Assembly (NCBI GenBank): GCA_964446955.1
Contig: CAYUQJ010000004.1
Location: forward strand, 124,001-188,000
From: Leptolinea sp964446955
GTDB lineage: Bacteria > Chloroflexota > Anaerolineae > Anaerolineales > Anaerolineaceae
Direction: 5' to 3'
Length of the DNA: 64,000 nt
Shown: in pieces, positions 17,812 to 26,331 of the stretch
Layout of the letters: every line of letters begins with the position of its first letter
Numbering within the stretch: the stretch's first letter is position 1
The notes under the pieces: generated by a model
What the model was told of the DNA's origin: nothing
The model's database searches: none
What the model saw: only the letters and a program-made list of their open reading frames with translations
Position numbers and translations under genes: made by a program

Positions 17812-18885
17812 CTAGAGCGGCGGGTTGAGCCAGTAACTCATCTCATCTACATAGATCATGAAACGGTCTGTTTCCCTGGCTCCGATGAGAATGCCAAATC
17901 CTCCCGAGGCAAATGTGTCGTCTTTCACCTGTCCGACCTGTATTCCATTAATGAAGAGTGTGAACTGGTTTTCCTTGGCCAGAACACCAATACGGTTGAC
18001 GGAGTTCGCCCCCGGACGGATATTGGAGCTTGAGGTCCAGGCAAGCAGATTGGTAACAGACGTCTGTCCATCCGGTGGATTGGCGTTCCACCGCTGAAAG
18101 GCGAATTTGCCATCGCAGGTGATGTTGAACCAGTAACCGCGGTCAGCCGTACTGCGATCGGGTGAACGGAGCATCATACCCCATTTGTCCATACCCTGGC
18201 ACACCGGACCAAACTGGGCGGTGGTCTCAAAATAAGCATTATCCACATCATTGATGGCCAGACGCCAGCCATTGTCTTTTTGCAACCCGGTTAGGGCCAT
18301 GAAGCCATTCGTGAAATCGACAGTTGTGTACATATCCGGGCCGATTGGCCAGTTGCTGCCGGAATCCATAGTATCAGTCCATGAAGCGACAGGCAGCAAA
18401 GTCCGCGGATCATTCGCGGTAAATGTGGCCGTTATCTGGAATTGCGGCACCGGTGTCCCGCCGGGGGTTATGGACGGGGTTAATGTCGGCGTGGGGGTCG
18501 CCGTTGGCATGAGGATCGGCGGTGTGGCCGTTGCAACGATCTCTTCTGTTGCCGTGGGTTCTTCCGTGGCCGTCTCACCGAGGAACTCCGCAAAGGCAGT
18601 CTCATCGGTTGTTGGTGTGGCAATATCCCCGATCTCAAGGAGTGGTTCTTCCGTCTCGGTCAGTTCCACAACCTCATTTTCATCGGGGGAGAGGGTGGGC
18701 ACGAGAAGATCGATCTCTTCCAGGGGAATTTCCTCAACGCCCGCGGTGGCAGTCGGCATTGATGTCAGAAGAAGAGCCACCCGCGTGGCCATTTCTTCCG
18801 ACGTCATGGTCGGTTTTGTCGATGGGATTACACTGCAACCTGCCAGCAGGGTAAATACTAAGAGAAGTAGAAGAAGTTTGCGCAT
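17812..18885 (-). CDS. Lipoprotein with C-terminal concanavalin/LamG-like domain
   Basis: The 357-residue protein has a lipoprotein signal peptide (lipobox LLAGC), an acidic linker with ATEEPTATEE and TPTPTLTPS runs (about 45-145), and a C-terminal beta-rich domain (about 165-355) with the pattern WTDTMDSGSNWP ... GWRLAINDVDNAYFET ... NRIGVLAKENQFTLFINGIQVGQV. That pattern is typical of DUF1080/LamG-like jelly rolls that bind carbohydrates or act as adhesion modules. GGAGG precedes the ATG. It has its own terminator, so it is probably monocistronic. Surface location is well supported; the ligand is unknown. Confidence 0.85.
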   Translation of the reverse strand: MRKLLLLLLVFTLLAGCSVIPSTKPTMTSEEMATRVALLLTSMPTATAGVEEIPLEEIDLLVPTLSPDENEVVELTETEEPLLEIGDIATPTTDETAFAEFLGETATEEPTATEEIVATATPPILMPTATPTPTLTPSITPGGTPVPQFQITATFTANDPRTLLPVASWTDTMDSGSNWPIGPDMYTTVDFTNGFMALTGLQKDNGWRLAINDVDNAYFETTAQFGPVCQGMDKWGMMLRSPDRSTADRGYWFNITCDGKFAFQRWNANPPDGQTSVTNLLAWTSSSNIRPGANSVNRIGVLAKENQFTLFINGIQVGQVKDDTFASGGFGILIGARETDRFMIYVDEMSYWLNPPL

Positions 18886-18957
18886 TAGTTGCCTCCCGGA
18901 CGGGCGTATAGATTCGTCCGCGAGGTACGTTGCAAGATTAATGCCCGATGGTTTCTT

Positions 18958-19443
18958 TTAGGCCTTGTAACCGATCTTCCGCAAAAAATCCTTGCGCCAG
19001 GCAATATCCGAGTCTGATTCAATACCTTTGGGTTTGGATCCATCAACCACACCCAGGATTCCCCGTCCGTTTCCCGTATCCGCCACAATCACTTCCGTCA
19101 TGTTCGCCGTAGCGCAGAAGATATTCGCCACCTCGGGTATGCTTTTCACGGCATTGAGGATATTGATGGGGAAGAAGCCATCCCCCAGAAAGATGATAAA
19201 GATGTGTCCGGCGCCAATGGACATGGCATTCTTTTTCGCCAATTCGATCATCGCCTCATTCGTCCCGGAGAAGCGGACAAGGCACGCGCCGGAAGCCTCG
19301 CAGAAAGCCAGACCGAATTGGATGCCCGGCACGGTGGATACCAGTGCTTCGTGGATATCCTCCACTGTTTTGATGAAATGAGACTGCCCCAATATGAAGT
19401 TGGTTTCTTCCGGTTTCTCAACGGGTATATTCAGCAATTCCAT
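18958..19443 (-). CDS. Adenosine-specific kinase family protein (PF04008)
   Basis: A 161-residue single-domain protein matching the small archaeal/bacterial 'adenosine specific kinase' family. Recognisable segments are GIQFGLAFCEASGACLVRFSG, then AGHIFIIFLGDGFFPINILN, then the strongly conserved ATANMTEVIVADTGNGRGILGVVDG. The family name comes from structural and ligand work on an archaeal member and its physiological reaction is poorly defined. Downstream of an acyltransferase gene on the same strand (40-nt gap), with no obvious metabolic link. Family match is firm from the motifs; function is not. Confidence 0.87.
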   Translation of the reverse strand: MELLNIPVEKPEETNFILGQSHFIKTVEDIHEALVSTVPGIQFGLAFCEASGACLVRFSGTNEAMIELAKKNAMSIGAGHIFIIFLGDGFFPINILNAVKSIPEVANIFCATANMTEVIVADTGNGRGILGVVDGSKPKGIESDSDIAWRKDFLRKIGYKA

Positions 19444-19483
19444 GATTAATCCTCCTGATTATGGATCGGTGTTGAAACACGGT

Positions 19484-20503
19484 TTATTTATCCGGAGTCG
19501 GGGTGAGCCGAACACGCATAACAAAACGGTCCACCGCGCCGAAGCGGTATTTATATTCCTCGTCTCCCCGCATGAAATCAAATTCTGACCGGTCGTTCTC
19601 ATTGGCCCATTGCAGCAAATGACCCAGCAGCACCCAGCCCGGGGAAAGGTTCTGGTATTCTCGATTCAGTCCGGAGTTATAGACCCACACGCGGTTGTCA
19701 TAGTCAAAACTCAGGTAGGCAGCCGCCTTGCGGCCGTCCACTTCCAGAAACGCCAGATGCAGAATACCGGCGTCAAACGCGAAATGTGCCACCCGCCGGA
19801 CAAAATCCTGCATGGCCGGACGCAGGAATTCATCTTTGTCGCCATCCTGTTTCATCAGCTCCAGGAAGCCGTCAATTTCAGCATCCAAAGCGCTGCCATC
19901 AATGGCAAGATACCAGCGTACCGGTACATCCGCTTCGGTCGCCCGCCGCATTTTGCGCCGGATCTCGTGACGCTGTTTCTTGTCTATCCCGGACAAGTAG
20001 ATCTCCCAATCACCCGGCAACGGGATGTACGGGCTGTGCTGTAGTTTTTCCACATCCACCTGCCAGCCGGTGGAAACATCGCGCAAGTCCGTCAGGGTCG
20101 GTGACGAATCCAGCAGATTGTACAGGTTGATCTCAGCCAGATACTTGATGTCCATATTCTGTATATACACCAATAGTCCGGCAATAAACTCGCGGCGCGC
20201 GGAAGGGATAACCGGCAGATCGAGAAAATCGGACACTTCTACGGCGCCCACATTATTCAGCACCGTTGAACCATCTTTTTGGGTTACAGCAAACAATGGC
20301 GCGATGCCGATCAGCCGGCCGTCTTCCCGGGCGGTGATGAGCAGCAGGCGGGAATCGGGCCATTCGCCGCCGCCTTTTGTTTCCCACCAGAGTTTCTGGT
20401 AGCCGTATTCCATAAATGGAACCTGCATGGCGCTCTGTCGTAGCAATTCCGTCCACTCCGGTTCCAGTTCAGCCGGGAATTCGTTGTGCAATGAAAAGTC
20501 CAT
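19484..20503 (-). CDS. BioF2-like (GNAT superfamily) acetyltransferase
   Basis: The 339-residue protein has the double-GNAT layout of the CelD/BioF2 group (Acetyltransf_6): an N-terminal PFMEYGYQKLWWETKGGG segment, a middle KKQRHEIRRKMRRA motif and a C-terminal domain with LAFLEVDGRKAAAYLSFDYDNRVWVYNSGLNREY and DFMRGDEEYKYRFGA. Family members act on polysaccharides, peptidoglycan precursors or unknown substrates; nothing here fixes the substrate. It is followed by the adenosine-kinase-family gene. Confidence 0.85.
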   Translation of the reverse strand: MDFSLHNEFPAELEPEWTELLRQSAMQVPFMEYGYQKLWWETKGGGEWPDSRLLLITAREDGRLIGIAPLFAVTQKDGSTVLNNVGAVEVSDFLDLPVIPSARREFIAGLLVYIQNMDIKYLAEINLYNLLDSSPTLTDLRDVSTGWQVDVEKLQHSPYIPLPGDWEIYLSGIDKKQRHEIRRKMRRATEADVPVRWYLAIDGSALDAEIDGFLELMKQDGDKDEFLRPAMQDFVRRVAHFAFDAGILHLAFLEVDGRKAAAYLSFDYDNRVWVYNSGLNREYQNLSPGWVLLGHLLQWANENDRSEFDFMRGDEEYKYRFGAVDRFVMRVRLTPTPDK

Positions 20504-20555
20504 ACCCCGATTCTAACGTCCCACCGACCGAACCGCAAGGCACGCGCACAGTGTG

Positions 20556-20591
20556 TAAAAGAAACAGCCGGTTCCAAAAGGAACCGGCTGT
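20556..20591 (-). terminator. Terminator of the TadE/TadG operon
   Basis: ACAGCCGGTTCC (20564-20575) and GGAACCGGCTGT (20580-20591) form a perfect 12-bp stem with an AAAA (TTTT on minus) loop; the minus strand continues TTCTTTTAC. Confidence 0.85.
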
Positions 20592-20610
20592 CAGCGTTAC
20601 GGATTACGGT

Positions 20611-22428
20611 TTATCCACCAACGGGTTTGAAGGTCGGGCTGGCCGTACGGGTCGGTGTGGGTGCGGTGGAGGTATGGGTACGGGTTGGTGGGATGCTGGT
20701 ATGCGTCCGGGTTGGAATCTGGGTGGATGTCCGGGTCGGTGTCCGGGTTATGGTCGGCGGTACGGTCTTAGTAATAGTGTAAGTCCGCGTGGGCGGCAGC
20801 GTGTTCGTGCGGGTGGGCACGAGGGTACGCGTACGGGTCGCAGAGGGAATCAACGTCCGGGTATTGGTACCGGTGCGGGTCGGTGTCCGTGTAATTGTAG
20901 GTGTTTGCGAGATGGTCGGCGTCAAGGTGATGGTCGGCGTCAAGGTGACCGTCGGGGTTAATGTAACCGTGGCCGTTGAGACCGTACCCATATCAGCAAA
21001 CAGGTTGGATTGCGGAATGACCTGCCAGGACTGGCTGGCACTTTGCCAGGCCAGCCGGGCATAGGCACTACCGCCGTTCTCGTAATACTCATACACAATA
21101 TCATACTTCTGGCAACGTTCCAGGTTGATATAACCGGTTTTACTGGTTGCAGATTGATTCTGCCAGTTGTTTACCAGCAAAACACCGTTCACCCACAGGC
21201 GTTGGCCATCATCCGACCGGACGTTAAAGGCGTAGCGCTCGGTGTACAGCGGCATGACCTCGCCGACAAACCGGACGGCAAAACTATCCGTACCAATTCC
21301 CGCTGCCGGAGAAGAATACTTCCAGTTGTAATTCACATTGGGTACAATATTCACCACAATGGGACTGGTAAACGGGTTGCTGGGGGGCGATCCGCCTGTG
21401 AAGTTGTAGTATTCAGCACGTATGCCGTTACCGTCGGTCACACAGGGCACCAGTGTATTGGTCGGTGTGGGCGTTACCGTGGACGTGGGTGTTTCGGTGG
21501 AGGTTGGAGTAACGGTAAAGGTTTCCGTTGCCGTCGGGGTAAATGTCGGGGTGTCGGGGATCATGTTGCCCTCCGACAGACCAGTGACACGGGATGTGCG
21601 GAATTTTTCCACAATACCCTCGCGGTATGTATTGAGACGCAAGGTCGGCCACCAGTCACTGATGAGCGGCATGATCATGTTGTGGCGGTAGGTCAGCGTA
21701 ATGCGCACCCGGTCGCCGGGGCCGCCGGCATCATCCATGAAAGCCGCAATGGGGCTGTCATACAGAGTACAAACCGTAGGGAAGAACAGATGGTCATTAT
21801 CAGTGAATCCGGGAAAATAAAACGGGTCGAACTGGGATTGCTGGGAAAAGAAGTGCTTGGAAGCGTCATCCGCCCCACTAGATGGAGTTACGTGACGATT
21901 GGAGCAAGTGGATATATAAAAGAAACCAGGCTGACTCGGGTCGCCGCGGTGTGTGGCATCAAAGGTAGCCGAGGGGTGCGCGATGTATTGTAAGTAATCA
22001 CCGGAGACACCGGAATCATAGGCTATACCGCTGGCACCGGACATCGCCGCGTCACGAATGGAGGGGAGGCGCGCCCAGTCTTGCAGCAACTGGGTCTGGT
22101 CGCGGGCCAGGGCTTTTTCCGCGTCGGTGGCCGTAGCCGCCGGTTCCACCTTGCAATCGTGGTCCGGATCTTCGGCAGTCAGACCAAGCGCAGTAGCGGC
22201 TTCATCACAGTATTGCATATTGAACTCACCAGTTACCGCGTAGCGAATGCCGAAGCGCGCGCCATTTTCCAACGCCAGCCAGGCCTGAAGCAGACGTCCG
22301 AATTCGACAACGCCAAAGACCATCAACAGAAGAACAGGCAGGGCGAGGGCAAATTCCACCATGCTCTGGGCGGGTGCCGTGCGAAACCGGCGAACAATAC
22401 GGGATCCGAGGCTTCGGCTCTCTCTCAT
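20611..22428 (-). CDS. TadE-like protein with PA14 domain and Thr/Pro/Arg-rich tail
   Basis: The 605-residue protein starts with a TadE-type pseudopilin segment (SMVEFALALPVLLLMVFGVVEFGRLL, about residues 20-50), which is membrane-embedded and resembles minor pilins of Tad/Flp systems. After about 270 residues of exported sequence comes a TPTxTxT spacer, then a PA14-like domain (about 335-480: IRAEYYNFTGG, RYAFNVRSDDGQRLWVNGVLLVNNW, YDIVYEYYENGGSAYARLAW), usually a glycan-binding fold. The last 125 residues are a TPTRT-type repeat that probably spans the cell wall or is glycosylated. GAGG lies 5 nt before the ATG. Last gene of a three-gene operon. TadE fused to PA14 is uncommon. Confidence 0.85.
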   Translation of the reverse strand: MRESRSLGSRIVRRFRTAPAQSMVEFALALPVLLLMVFGVVEFGRLLQAWLALENGARFGIRYAVTGEFNMQYCDEAATALGLTAEDPDHDCKVEPAATATDAEKALARDQTQLLQDWARLPSIRDAAMSGASGIAYDSGVSGDYLQYIAHPSATFDATHRGDPSQPGFFYISTCSNRHVTPSSGADDASKHFFSQQSQFDPFYFPGFTDNDHLFFPTVCTLYDSPIAAFMDDAGGPGDRVRITLTYRHNMIMPLISDWWPTLRLNTYREGIVEKFRTSRVTGLSEGNMIPDTPTFTPTATETFTVTPTSTETPTSTVTPTPTNTLVPCVTDGNGIRAEYYNFTGGSPPSNPFTSPIVVNIVPNVNYNWKYSSPAAGIGTDSFAVRFVGEVMPLYTERYAFNVRSDDGQRLWVNGVLLVNNWQNQSATSKTGYINLERCQKYDIVYEYYENGGSAYARLAWQSASQSWQVIPQSNLFADMGTVSTATVTLTPTVTLTPTITLTPTISQTPTITRTPTRTGTNTRTLIPSATRTRTLVPTRTNTLPPTRTYTITKTVPPTITRTPTRTSTQIPTRTHTSIPPTRTHTSTAPTPTRTASPTFKPVGG

Positions 22429-22435
22429 ACTTGCC

Positions 22436-24367
22436 TCACTTGGTCAACCTGGAATAGATACGGGTGGAAATTTCGTTGAAAATTGCCCGAAGTCCAGACC
22501 CGCTCGGAGCGTAATAATACTGACCGCAACTGGTACGAGTGGCGATCCCGTCACATGGATCTGTAGAACGGTCGCCGTCATCGCCCACCTGGGCCATATA
22601 ACGTAAAAGATATTCGCCGATCGGACCACTCGCGCCTGCGGGTATATTACCGGCATCGCCCAGACCAATAGCATACATGGCAGTATCCGATCCGGAGGCA
22701 GCGGCTTCCGCCGGGTTGCCCGATACCTGCAGGCCGGCATAATCGATCATATCCAGCGCGTAATCGTACACGGAATAGTTGTCCGTGTTAACCAGAGCGG
22801 AAACAGATCCCGGTGGGCAGGTGGTTGCCGGGTTATCCAGGCAATGGCGGGTATTGCCAAAATCTTTGTAGATTTCACCTGAATCGCTGAAATCCCCATC
22901 CCCATTTTTGTCAACCTGGGTGGTCATGATGCCTTTATTTATATCCACACAATCATTACCCCAGGCATAACTGCTAATACCGCCATTACAGTATCCTAGC
23001 GGAAAAGTAGAAGGTATGTTGGGATTTGTCGATGGTGTGTCGCTCATGTTAACCAGACCATCAGAGAGGAATACCATAACCCAAACCGAATTTGGACGGC
23101 CATCCCGTTTAAGGACTTCGGCGCCGGCGCGGATGCCGCAACCCACGCAGGTGGAATTGATGGAGAAATATGTCCAGATCGGTTTACAGGTCGTGGGGTT
23201 GGTAAGATCGCACCCATGGCTCAACAGCCATGACCGGGCCAGCGTATCATCATCATCCGAATAAGCGCCATCCATGTTCCAATCATAGGCGTCAAACTTA
23301 CCGGCATTATCGCAGGGAGCACCATTCTCCGTGATATGGAATGGATCTATGGTGGGGTCCCAGCGGTCGGAGGTATCAATGGGGGATTGCAGTGTGCAGG
23401 CCGCTCCCGGATCATTATCCGCCCCGTCACCATCACGGTCTTCCGGGTATACAGGATTAAAACCCAAAATTTCCTGGGTGGGATTGGAATCAAGGTGAAT
23501 GTAGAACCAGTATGGACGCAGCCGGGTGTACGGCGGATCGTCATGCACCCGCAGAGCATTGACATCATTTTTGGCATCTGCGAGGTCGGTCCGCATCGGT
23601 ATGGCCGACGTAGCCGGCGCGGTAACATCGTAATGCACAATGGCCACATGGTCATACCCATCATACAACGTGTCAATCAATCCGTTGGCCGCCGTCTTCG
23701 CGGAAGCCAGCGGCTCACAGGTATTGGTGCTGTTACATCCAGCCGGGTCAAAGGCCACACCGGCAACATAGCCGGCTGTCTCAGACGCCATGGATTCCGA
23801 TGTGTCGATGACGATCACCAGATCGATCGGGGCGGCTTCCGCGATGGCATTTGCCCGCAGCGGAACCGATTGGAATCCCAGCAGGCTGAGAAAATAAAGT
23901 GGTGCTTTTAATTCGGCATCAACCCAGACCAGCTTGCGGGCAGAGTCTGTTGTGGTGTCCGGACACTGATTGTAGAAGTTGGGCTCCAATGTAGCCAGGT
24001 CGGCATCACGCACGCGGTCACCATCACGGTCGCAAACATAGACCTTGAGGTCCATGGCGGTTTCGTCCAGGTTGTGCAGTTTCATCACTTCCAGGGCGGC
24101 TGCCGTCATACGGGCTATAGGGGGAGTCACGTTACCGGCGCCTTCCGCTTTGTAATCGTTGGCAGCTGCCACCGCGGCCGCGTCAATGGAGCGGCGTAAT
24201 TGGCCGTACGTGACGTAGAGTGAGCCCGAATCAATGGCCAGACCGGCGAAGAATAACATCGCCAGCAGCGTCACCGCGAAGATGACGATCACCTGTCCGC
24301 GGGTTTTTTGAATATCAGGGAGTAGGTGTCGGCTGAGCCGCCGGCAAAGGCATAAGCGAGTACGCAT
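22436..24367 (-). CDS. TadG-like protein with von Willebrand factor A domain
   Basis: The 643-residue protein has an N-terminal TadE/TadG segment (TRGQVIVIFAVTLLAMLFFAGLAIDSG, about residues 22-48, then the AAAVAAANDYK helix) and a vWA domain with the MIDAS motif DTSES near residue 190 and later Thr and Asp candidates. Paired cysteines and Asp-rich loops (for example DRDGDGADNDPG) suggest extracellular calcium binding and disulfides. TadG-like proteins are attached to the membrane and are found with Flp/Tad pili. It overlaps the 3' end of the upstream tadE gene by 53 nt; GAGG precedes the chosen ATG. The gap to the next gene is 7 nt. Confidence 0.86.
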   Translation of the reverse strand: MRTRLCLCRRLSRHLLPDIQKTRGQVIVIFAVTLLAMLFFAGLAIDSGSLYVTYGQLRRSIDAAAVAAANDYKAEGAGNVTPPIARMTAAALEVMKLHNLDETAMDLKVYVCDRDGDRVRDADLATLEPNFYNQCPDTTTDSARKLVWVDAELKAPLYFLSLLGFQSVPLRANAIAEAAPIDLVIVIDTSESMASETAGYVAGVAFDPAGCNSTNTCEPLASAKTAANGLIDTLYDGYDHVAIVHYDVTAPATSAIPMRTDLADAKNDVNALRVHDDPPYTRLRPYWFYIHLDSNPTQEILGFNPVYPEDRDGDGADNDPGAACTLQSPIDTSDRWDPTIDPFHITENGAPCDNAGKFDAYDWNMDGAYSDDDDTLARSWLLSHGCDLTNPTTCKPIWTYFSINSTCVGCGIRAGAEVLKRDGRPNSVWVMVFLSDGLVNMSDTPSTNPNIPSTFPLGYCNGGISSYAWGNDCVDINKGIMTTQVDKNGDGDFSDSGEIYKDFGNTRHCLDNPATTCPPGSVSALVNTDNYSVYDYALDMIDYAGLQVSGNPAEAAASGSDTAMYAIGLGDAGNIPAGASGPIGEYLLRYMAQVGDDGDRSTDPCDGIATRTSCGQYYYAPSGSGLRAIFNEISTRIYSRLTK

Positions 24368-25046
24368 GGACCCTCAATGGATTGGGAACAAACCAGTTGT
24401 AGATCGGCAGGTTTAACACCTGATGGTAACAATAGAAAAATTCAACACCCACAAAACCTTTATTTCGGGGTGCGGCAGACTCAAGCTGCGCCGATACAGA
24501 GGAAGCCGTGTAATGAGGGGATGTCCGGACAATATTCCCCTGGCAATCCTTTTTCCAGTTCTCATTGATGGCAGTATTGGAATCATGATCGGAATACGCC
24601 CAGTAACCGCCGGACGGGTTGACCTGGATCACATTTGTAGCCCCGATCACTGTAAACACAGTGATGACCACATCATCGATTGTAGGATCCAGATAGACCA
24701 GTGGATTCAAACCGCCGCAAAAACGCGCGTCCGGGCAGGGATCTTGCGGAGCGAACACGCAGGCTGTGGTCCAGTAGAAACTGTACGGCTCGCTGCGGTT
24801 ACACTGGTAGGGATCCGTGGGGTCATAGACCCAACCCTTTTCGATCTCTGGATCGCGAACAGAGGCAACACGGGCCGCTTCACGGGTCAGGTCGATCACA
24901 TCCATGTAGCGGGCTATAAAAAAGACGACTTCCACCAGACCAAGCAAGATAAGTAACAGGATCGGCAATACAACGGCCAGTTCCACAAATGACTGTGCCT
25001 TCTCTGACCTGCTCTTAAGAAAATCCAAAACTTTTCTGATCAACAT
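24315..25046 (-). CDS. TadE-like pseudopilin
   Basis: The 243-residue protein carries the TadE motif AQSFVELAVVLPILLLILLGLVEVVFFIARY near its N-terminus and an exported, Cys-containing C-terminal part ending in a TPTP tail. The frame is open 58 codons further upstream, but TadE homology starts at the ATG at 25046 and a consensus-like promoter lies between, so the short form is chosen. The Shine-Dalgarno is weak. First gene of the TadE, TadG, TadE-PA14 operon; no TadA ATPase, TadB/C or prepilin peptidase gene is in the window. Confidence 0.86.
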   Translation of the reverse strand: MLIRKVLDFLKSRSEKAQSFVELAVVLPILLLILLGLVEVVFFIARYMDVIDLTREAARVASVRDPEIEKGWVYDPTDPYQCNRSEPYSFYWTTACVFAPQDPCPDARFCGGLNPLVYLDPTIDDVVITVFTVIGATNVIQVNPSGGYWAYSDHDSNTAINENWKKDCQGNIVRTSPHYTASSVSAQLESAAPRNKGFVGVEFFYCYHQVLNLPIYNWFVPNPLRVHAYSLMPLPAAQPTPTP

Positions 25047-25103
25047 ATGATCTCTGGTACCCAATAACTCTTTCCAATTATTAAGTGGGATTAGTCCAAT
25101 CCT

Positions 25104-25132
25104 ACAATAAGGCGCGAAAAGCAAATTGTCAA
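25104..25132 (-). promoter_or_regulatory. Sigma70-type promoter of the TadE/TadG operon
   Basis: On the minus strand a perfect TTGACA (25127-25132) is followed after exactly 17 nt by TATTGT (25104-25109). The start would be about 50 nt upstream of the tadE ATG. Confidence 0.65.
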
Positions 25133-25239
25133 TACAAATAGCGTGAAACAAACGAAAATGTAAAGCCTCCCTATTGCTGTATTCCATTTTATAACAATTT
25201 TGGAAAGTTGTTACAACCAATTTTGATTTTTTCTACCCA

Positions 25240-25261
25240 AACCTGCCAATTTTGGCAGGTT
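25240..25261. repeat. Inverted repeat in the divergent region before the phage cassette
   Basis: AACCTGCCAA-TT-TTGGCAGGTT is a perfect 10-bp palindrome with a T-rich flank (GATTTTTG). The element CCAATTTTG recurs close by at about 25217. With no gene running into it on the plus strand, an operator is more likely than a terminator. Confidence 0.5.
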
Positions 25262-25300
25262 GATTTTTGTCTGGATCGTTGTAAACTGTATTCAAATATA

Positions 25301-25312
25301 GAACATATATTC
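25301..25312. promoter_or_regulatory. LexA-box-like palindrome (GAACATATATTC)
   Basis: The 12-mer differs at one position from the Gram-positive SOS box core GAACATATGTTC. It lies 17 nt before the ATG of the first phage gene, where a repressor would block transcription. Match seen in sequence; SOS control is inference. Confidence 0.4.
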
Positions 25313-25328
25313 CATTACCGGAGTGACC

Positions 25329-25655
25329 ATGCCAAGAACCCGTACAAGAAGAACCACCGCGTCCAGCGAAACCATCCAGGACAACGCTGCCATCGCCCTG
25401 CATTCCACCGTGACCATAATGCAGGATCTGCTCGTCAGGGTCATCACCCTGGCCGATGAAGGCAAAAGTCTGAAAGAGTTGCTGCAGATCCTTGAAACCG
25501 TGGGGAAGACGTCCAACCGGTTAAGCACGCTTTTGAAGAATCAGAAGGCACTGGCCGGTGAAGGCGACCTGGCGGAATTTCTGAACGAGGCGCTGGCCGA
25601 TGTCGTTCGGGAGTTGGGAGAGGGTACCGTTCATGGTCACGGGCTATCGAAATGA
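25329..25655 (+). CDS. Small helical phage-cassette protein
   Basis: I do not recognise the family. The 108-residue protein starts with an Arg/Thr-rich tail (PRTRTRRTT) and is otherwise predicted helical (ALHSTVTIMQDLLVRVITLADEGKSLKELLQILETVGKTSNRLSTLLKNQKAL), a shape seen in small terminase subunits and other phage DNA-binding proteins. Its place, first in the cassette and ahead of the large terminase, also fits a small terminase, but this is only positional. GGAG lies 5 nt before the ATG at 25329; the frame could also start at a GTG 6 nt earlier. A LexA-box-like site precedes it. Confidence 0.7.
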   Translation: MPRTRTRRTTASSETIQDNAAIALHSTVTIMQDLLVRVITLADEGKSLKELLQILETVGKTSNRLSTLLKNQKALAGEGDLAEFLNEALADVVRELGEGTVHGHGLSK

Positions 25656-25776
25656 GCTTGTCCGGGGCTTCAACCAACTGCGCATCGCTGCACAAGGTTG
25701 CGATAGTGCCGCATCGTGTTTTTCGATGCAGGTATCGAGGACTCGCTGCCCGAGCTTGTCGAGGGCAGAGTCGTAG
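25633..25776 (+). CDS. Short ORF, possibly a gene truncated by repeat insertion
   Basis: An ATG at 25633 with GGAGAGGG upstream opens a 47-codon frame overlapping the end of the preceding gene. Its first 22 residues (MVTGYRNELVRGFNQLRIAA) look protein-like, while the rest is read through the interspersed repeat and stops at TAG. It may be the remnant of a phage gene invaded by the repeat, or no gene at all. Confidence 0.3.
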   Translation: MVTGYRNELVRGFNQLRIAAQGCDSAASCFSMQVSRTRCPSLSRAES

Positions 25777-25885
25777 CTTCGATACCTGCACGGCAAAAAG
25801 CGCCGCGCGGTACGGACGCAAGCTCAGCCGACGGGGCTTCGATACCTGTACGGCAAAGAGCGACGCGCGGTACTGACGCAGGCTC
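25698..25885. repeat. Interspersed short repeats: one forward and two inverted tandem copies
   Basis: Two 50-bp units starting GCTTCGATACCTG (25776-25825 and 25836-25885) lie 60 bp apart and differ at 5 positions. A related copy in the opposite orientation (TGCAGGTATCGAGG) ends at 25740. A fourth diverged copy is at 31696-31741. The stretch 25656-26031 holds nothing else convincing except the hairpin at 25985. Such repeats are scattered in many environmental genomes and give spurious ORFs. Confidence 0.8.
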
Positions 25886-25984
25886 GGCCAAAGGGCAGCC
25901 GCTCACCGGAATCGTGATGGACGCCATATCTCCACTGGATCCCTGCGCCATCCCCGCTGAGACGCTGCCTCCCCTCCCTGTAAT

Positions 25985-26011
25985 CCCCCCGTCAGTTTTT
26001 CTGACGGGGGG
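25985..26011. repeat. Strong hairpin before the small membrane protein gene
   Basis: CCCCCCGTCAG and CTGACGGGGGG form a perfect 11-bp stem around a TTTTT loop, 20 nt before the next ATG. No T-tract follows, so an intrinsic terminator is unlikely; mRNA processing or translational control is possible. Confidence 0.6.
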
Positions 26012-26031
26012 ATGGGAGATGAAAGGGAATT

Positions 26032-26331
26032 ATGAATCCGATTGAACCATCCACAGAAGAACAGGCCGCGCTCTTCGCCGAGCAGATGAGGCACGCGCTT
26101 GACCTACTGCGCGCCGAGGTGGACGCCCTGCGCGCTCTGCACAGTCACGATATGGATATGTGCGCCCACCGCCTGGGCAGCCTGGAAACCGCTGTCCGCG
26201 ACCATGAACTGCGCATCCGCGCGGACACGGACGGCGTCACGCAATTCAAAATGTGGGCCGGGCTGGCTTCCGGCAGCTCCGGTTTGATGGCACTCGCCGC
26301 CCTCATCCGCAGTTTTTTCGGAGGCCATTGA
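26032..26331 (+). CDS. Small phage protein with coiled coil and one membrane segment
   Basis: No family recognised. The 99-residue protein has an N-terminal helical region with heptad-like spacing (ALFAEQMRHALDLLRAEVDALRALHSHD...SLETAVRDHELRI) and a single C-terminal hydrophobic stretch (WAGLASGSSGLMALAALIRSFF). This layout resembles XhlA-type or other small phage membrane accessory proteins. AAAGGGAA precedes the ATG at 26032, and the stop overlaps the terminase start (TGATG), so translation is coupled. Confidence 0.72.
   Translation: MNPIEPSTEEQAALFAEQMRHALDLLRAEVDALRALHSHDMDMCAHRLGSLETAVRDHELRIRADTDGVTQFKMWAGLASGSSGLMALAALIRSFFGGH

Noticed and set aside
20789..21064. Val/Gly-rich ORF opposite the TPTRT repeat
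   Set aside because: Low-complexity shadow of the Thr/Pro repeat on the other strand.
21010..21993. 327-residue plus-strand ORF
   Set aside because: It lies entirely opposite the TadE-PA14 coding sequence and has no recognisable domain; it is a shadow frame.
25776..25885. CRISPR array
   Set aside because: Only two 50-bp units 60 bp apart, no unique spacers of proper size, related copies elsewhere in inverted orientation, and no cas genes.
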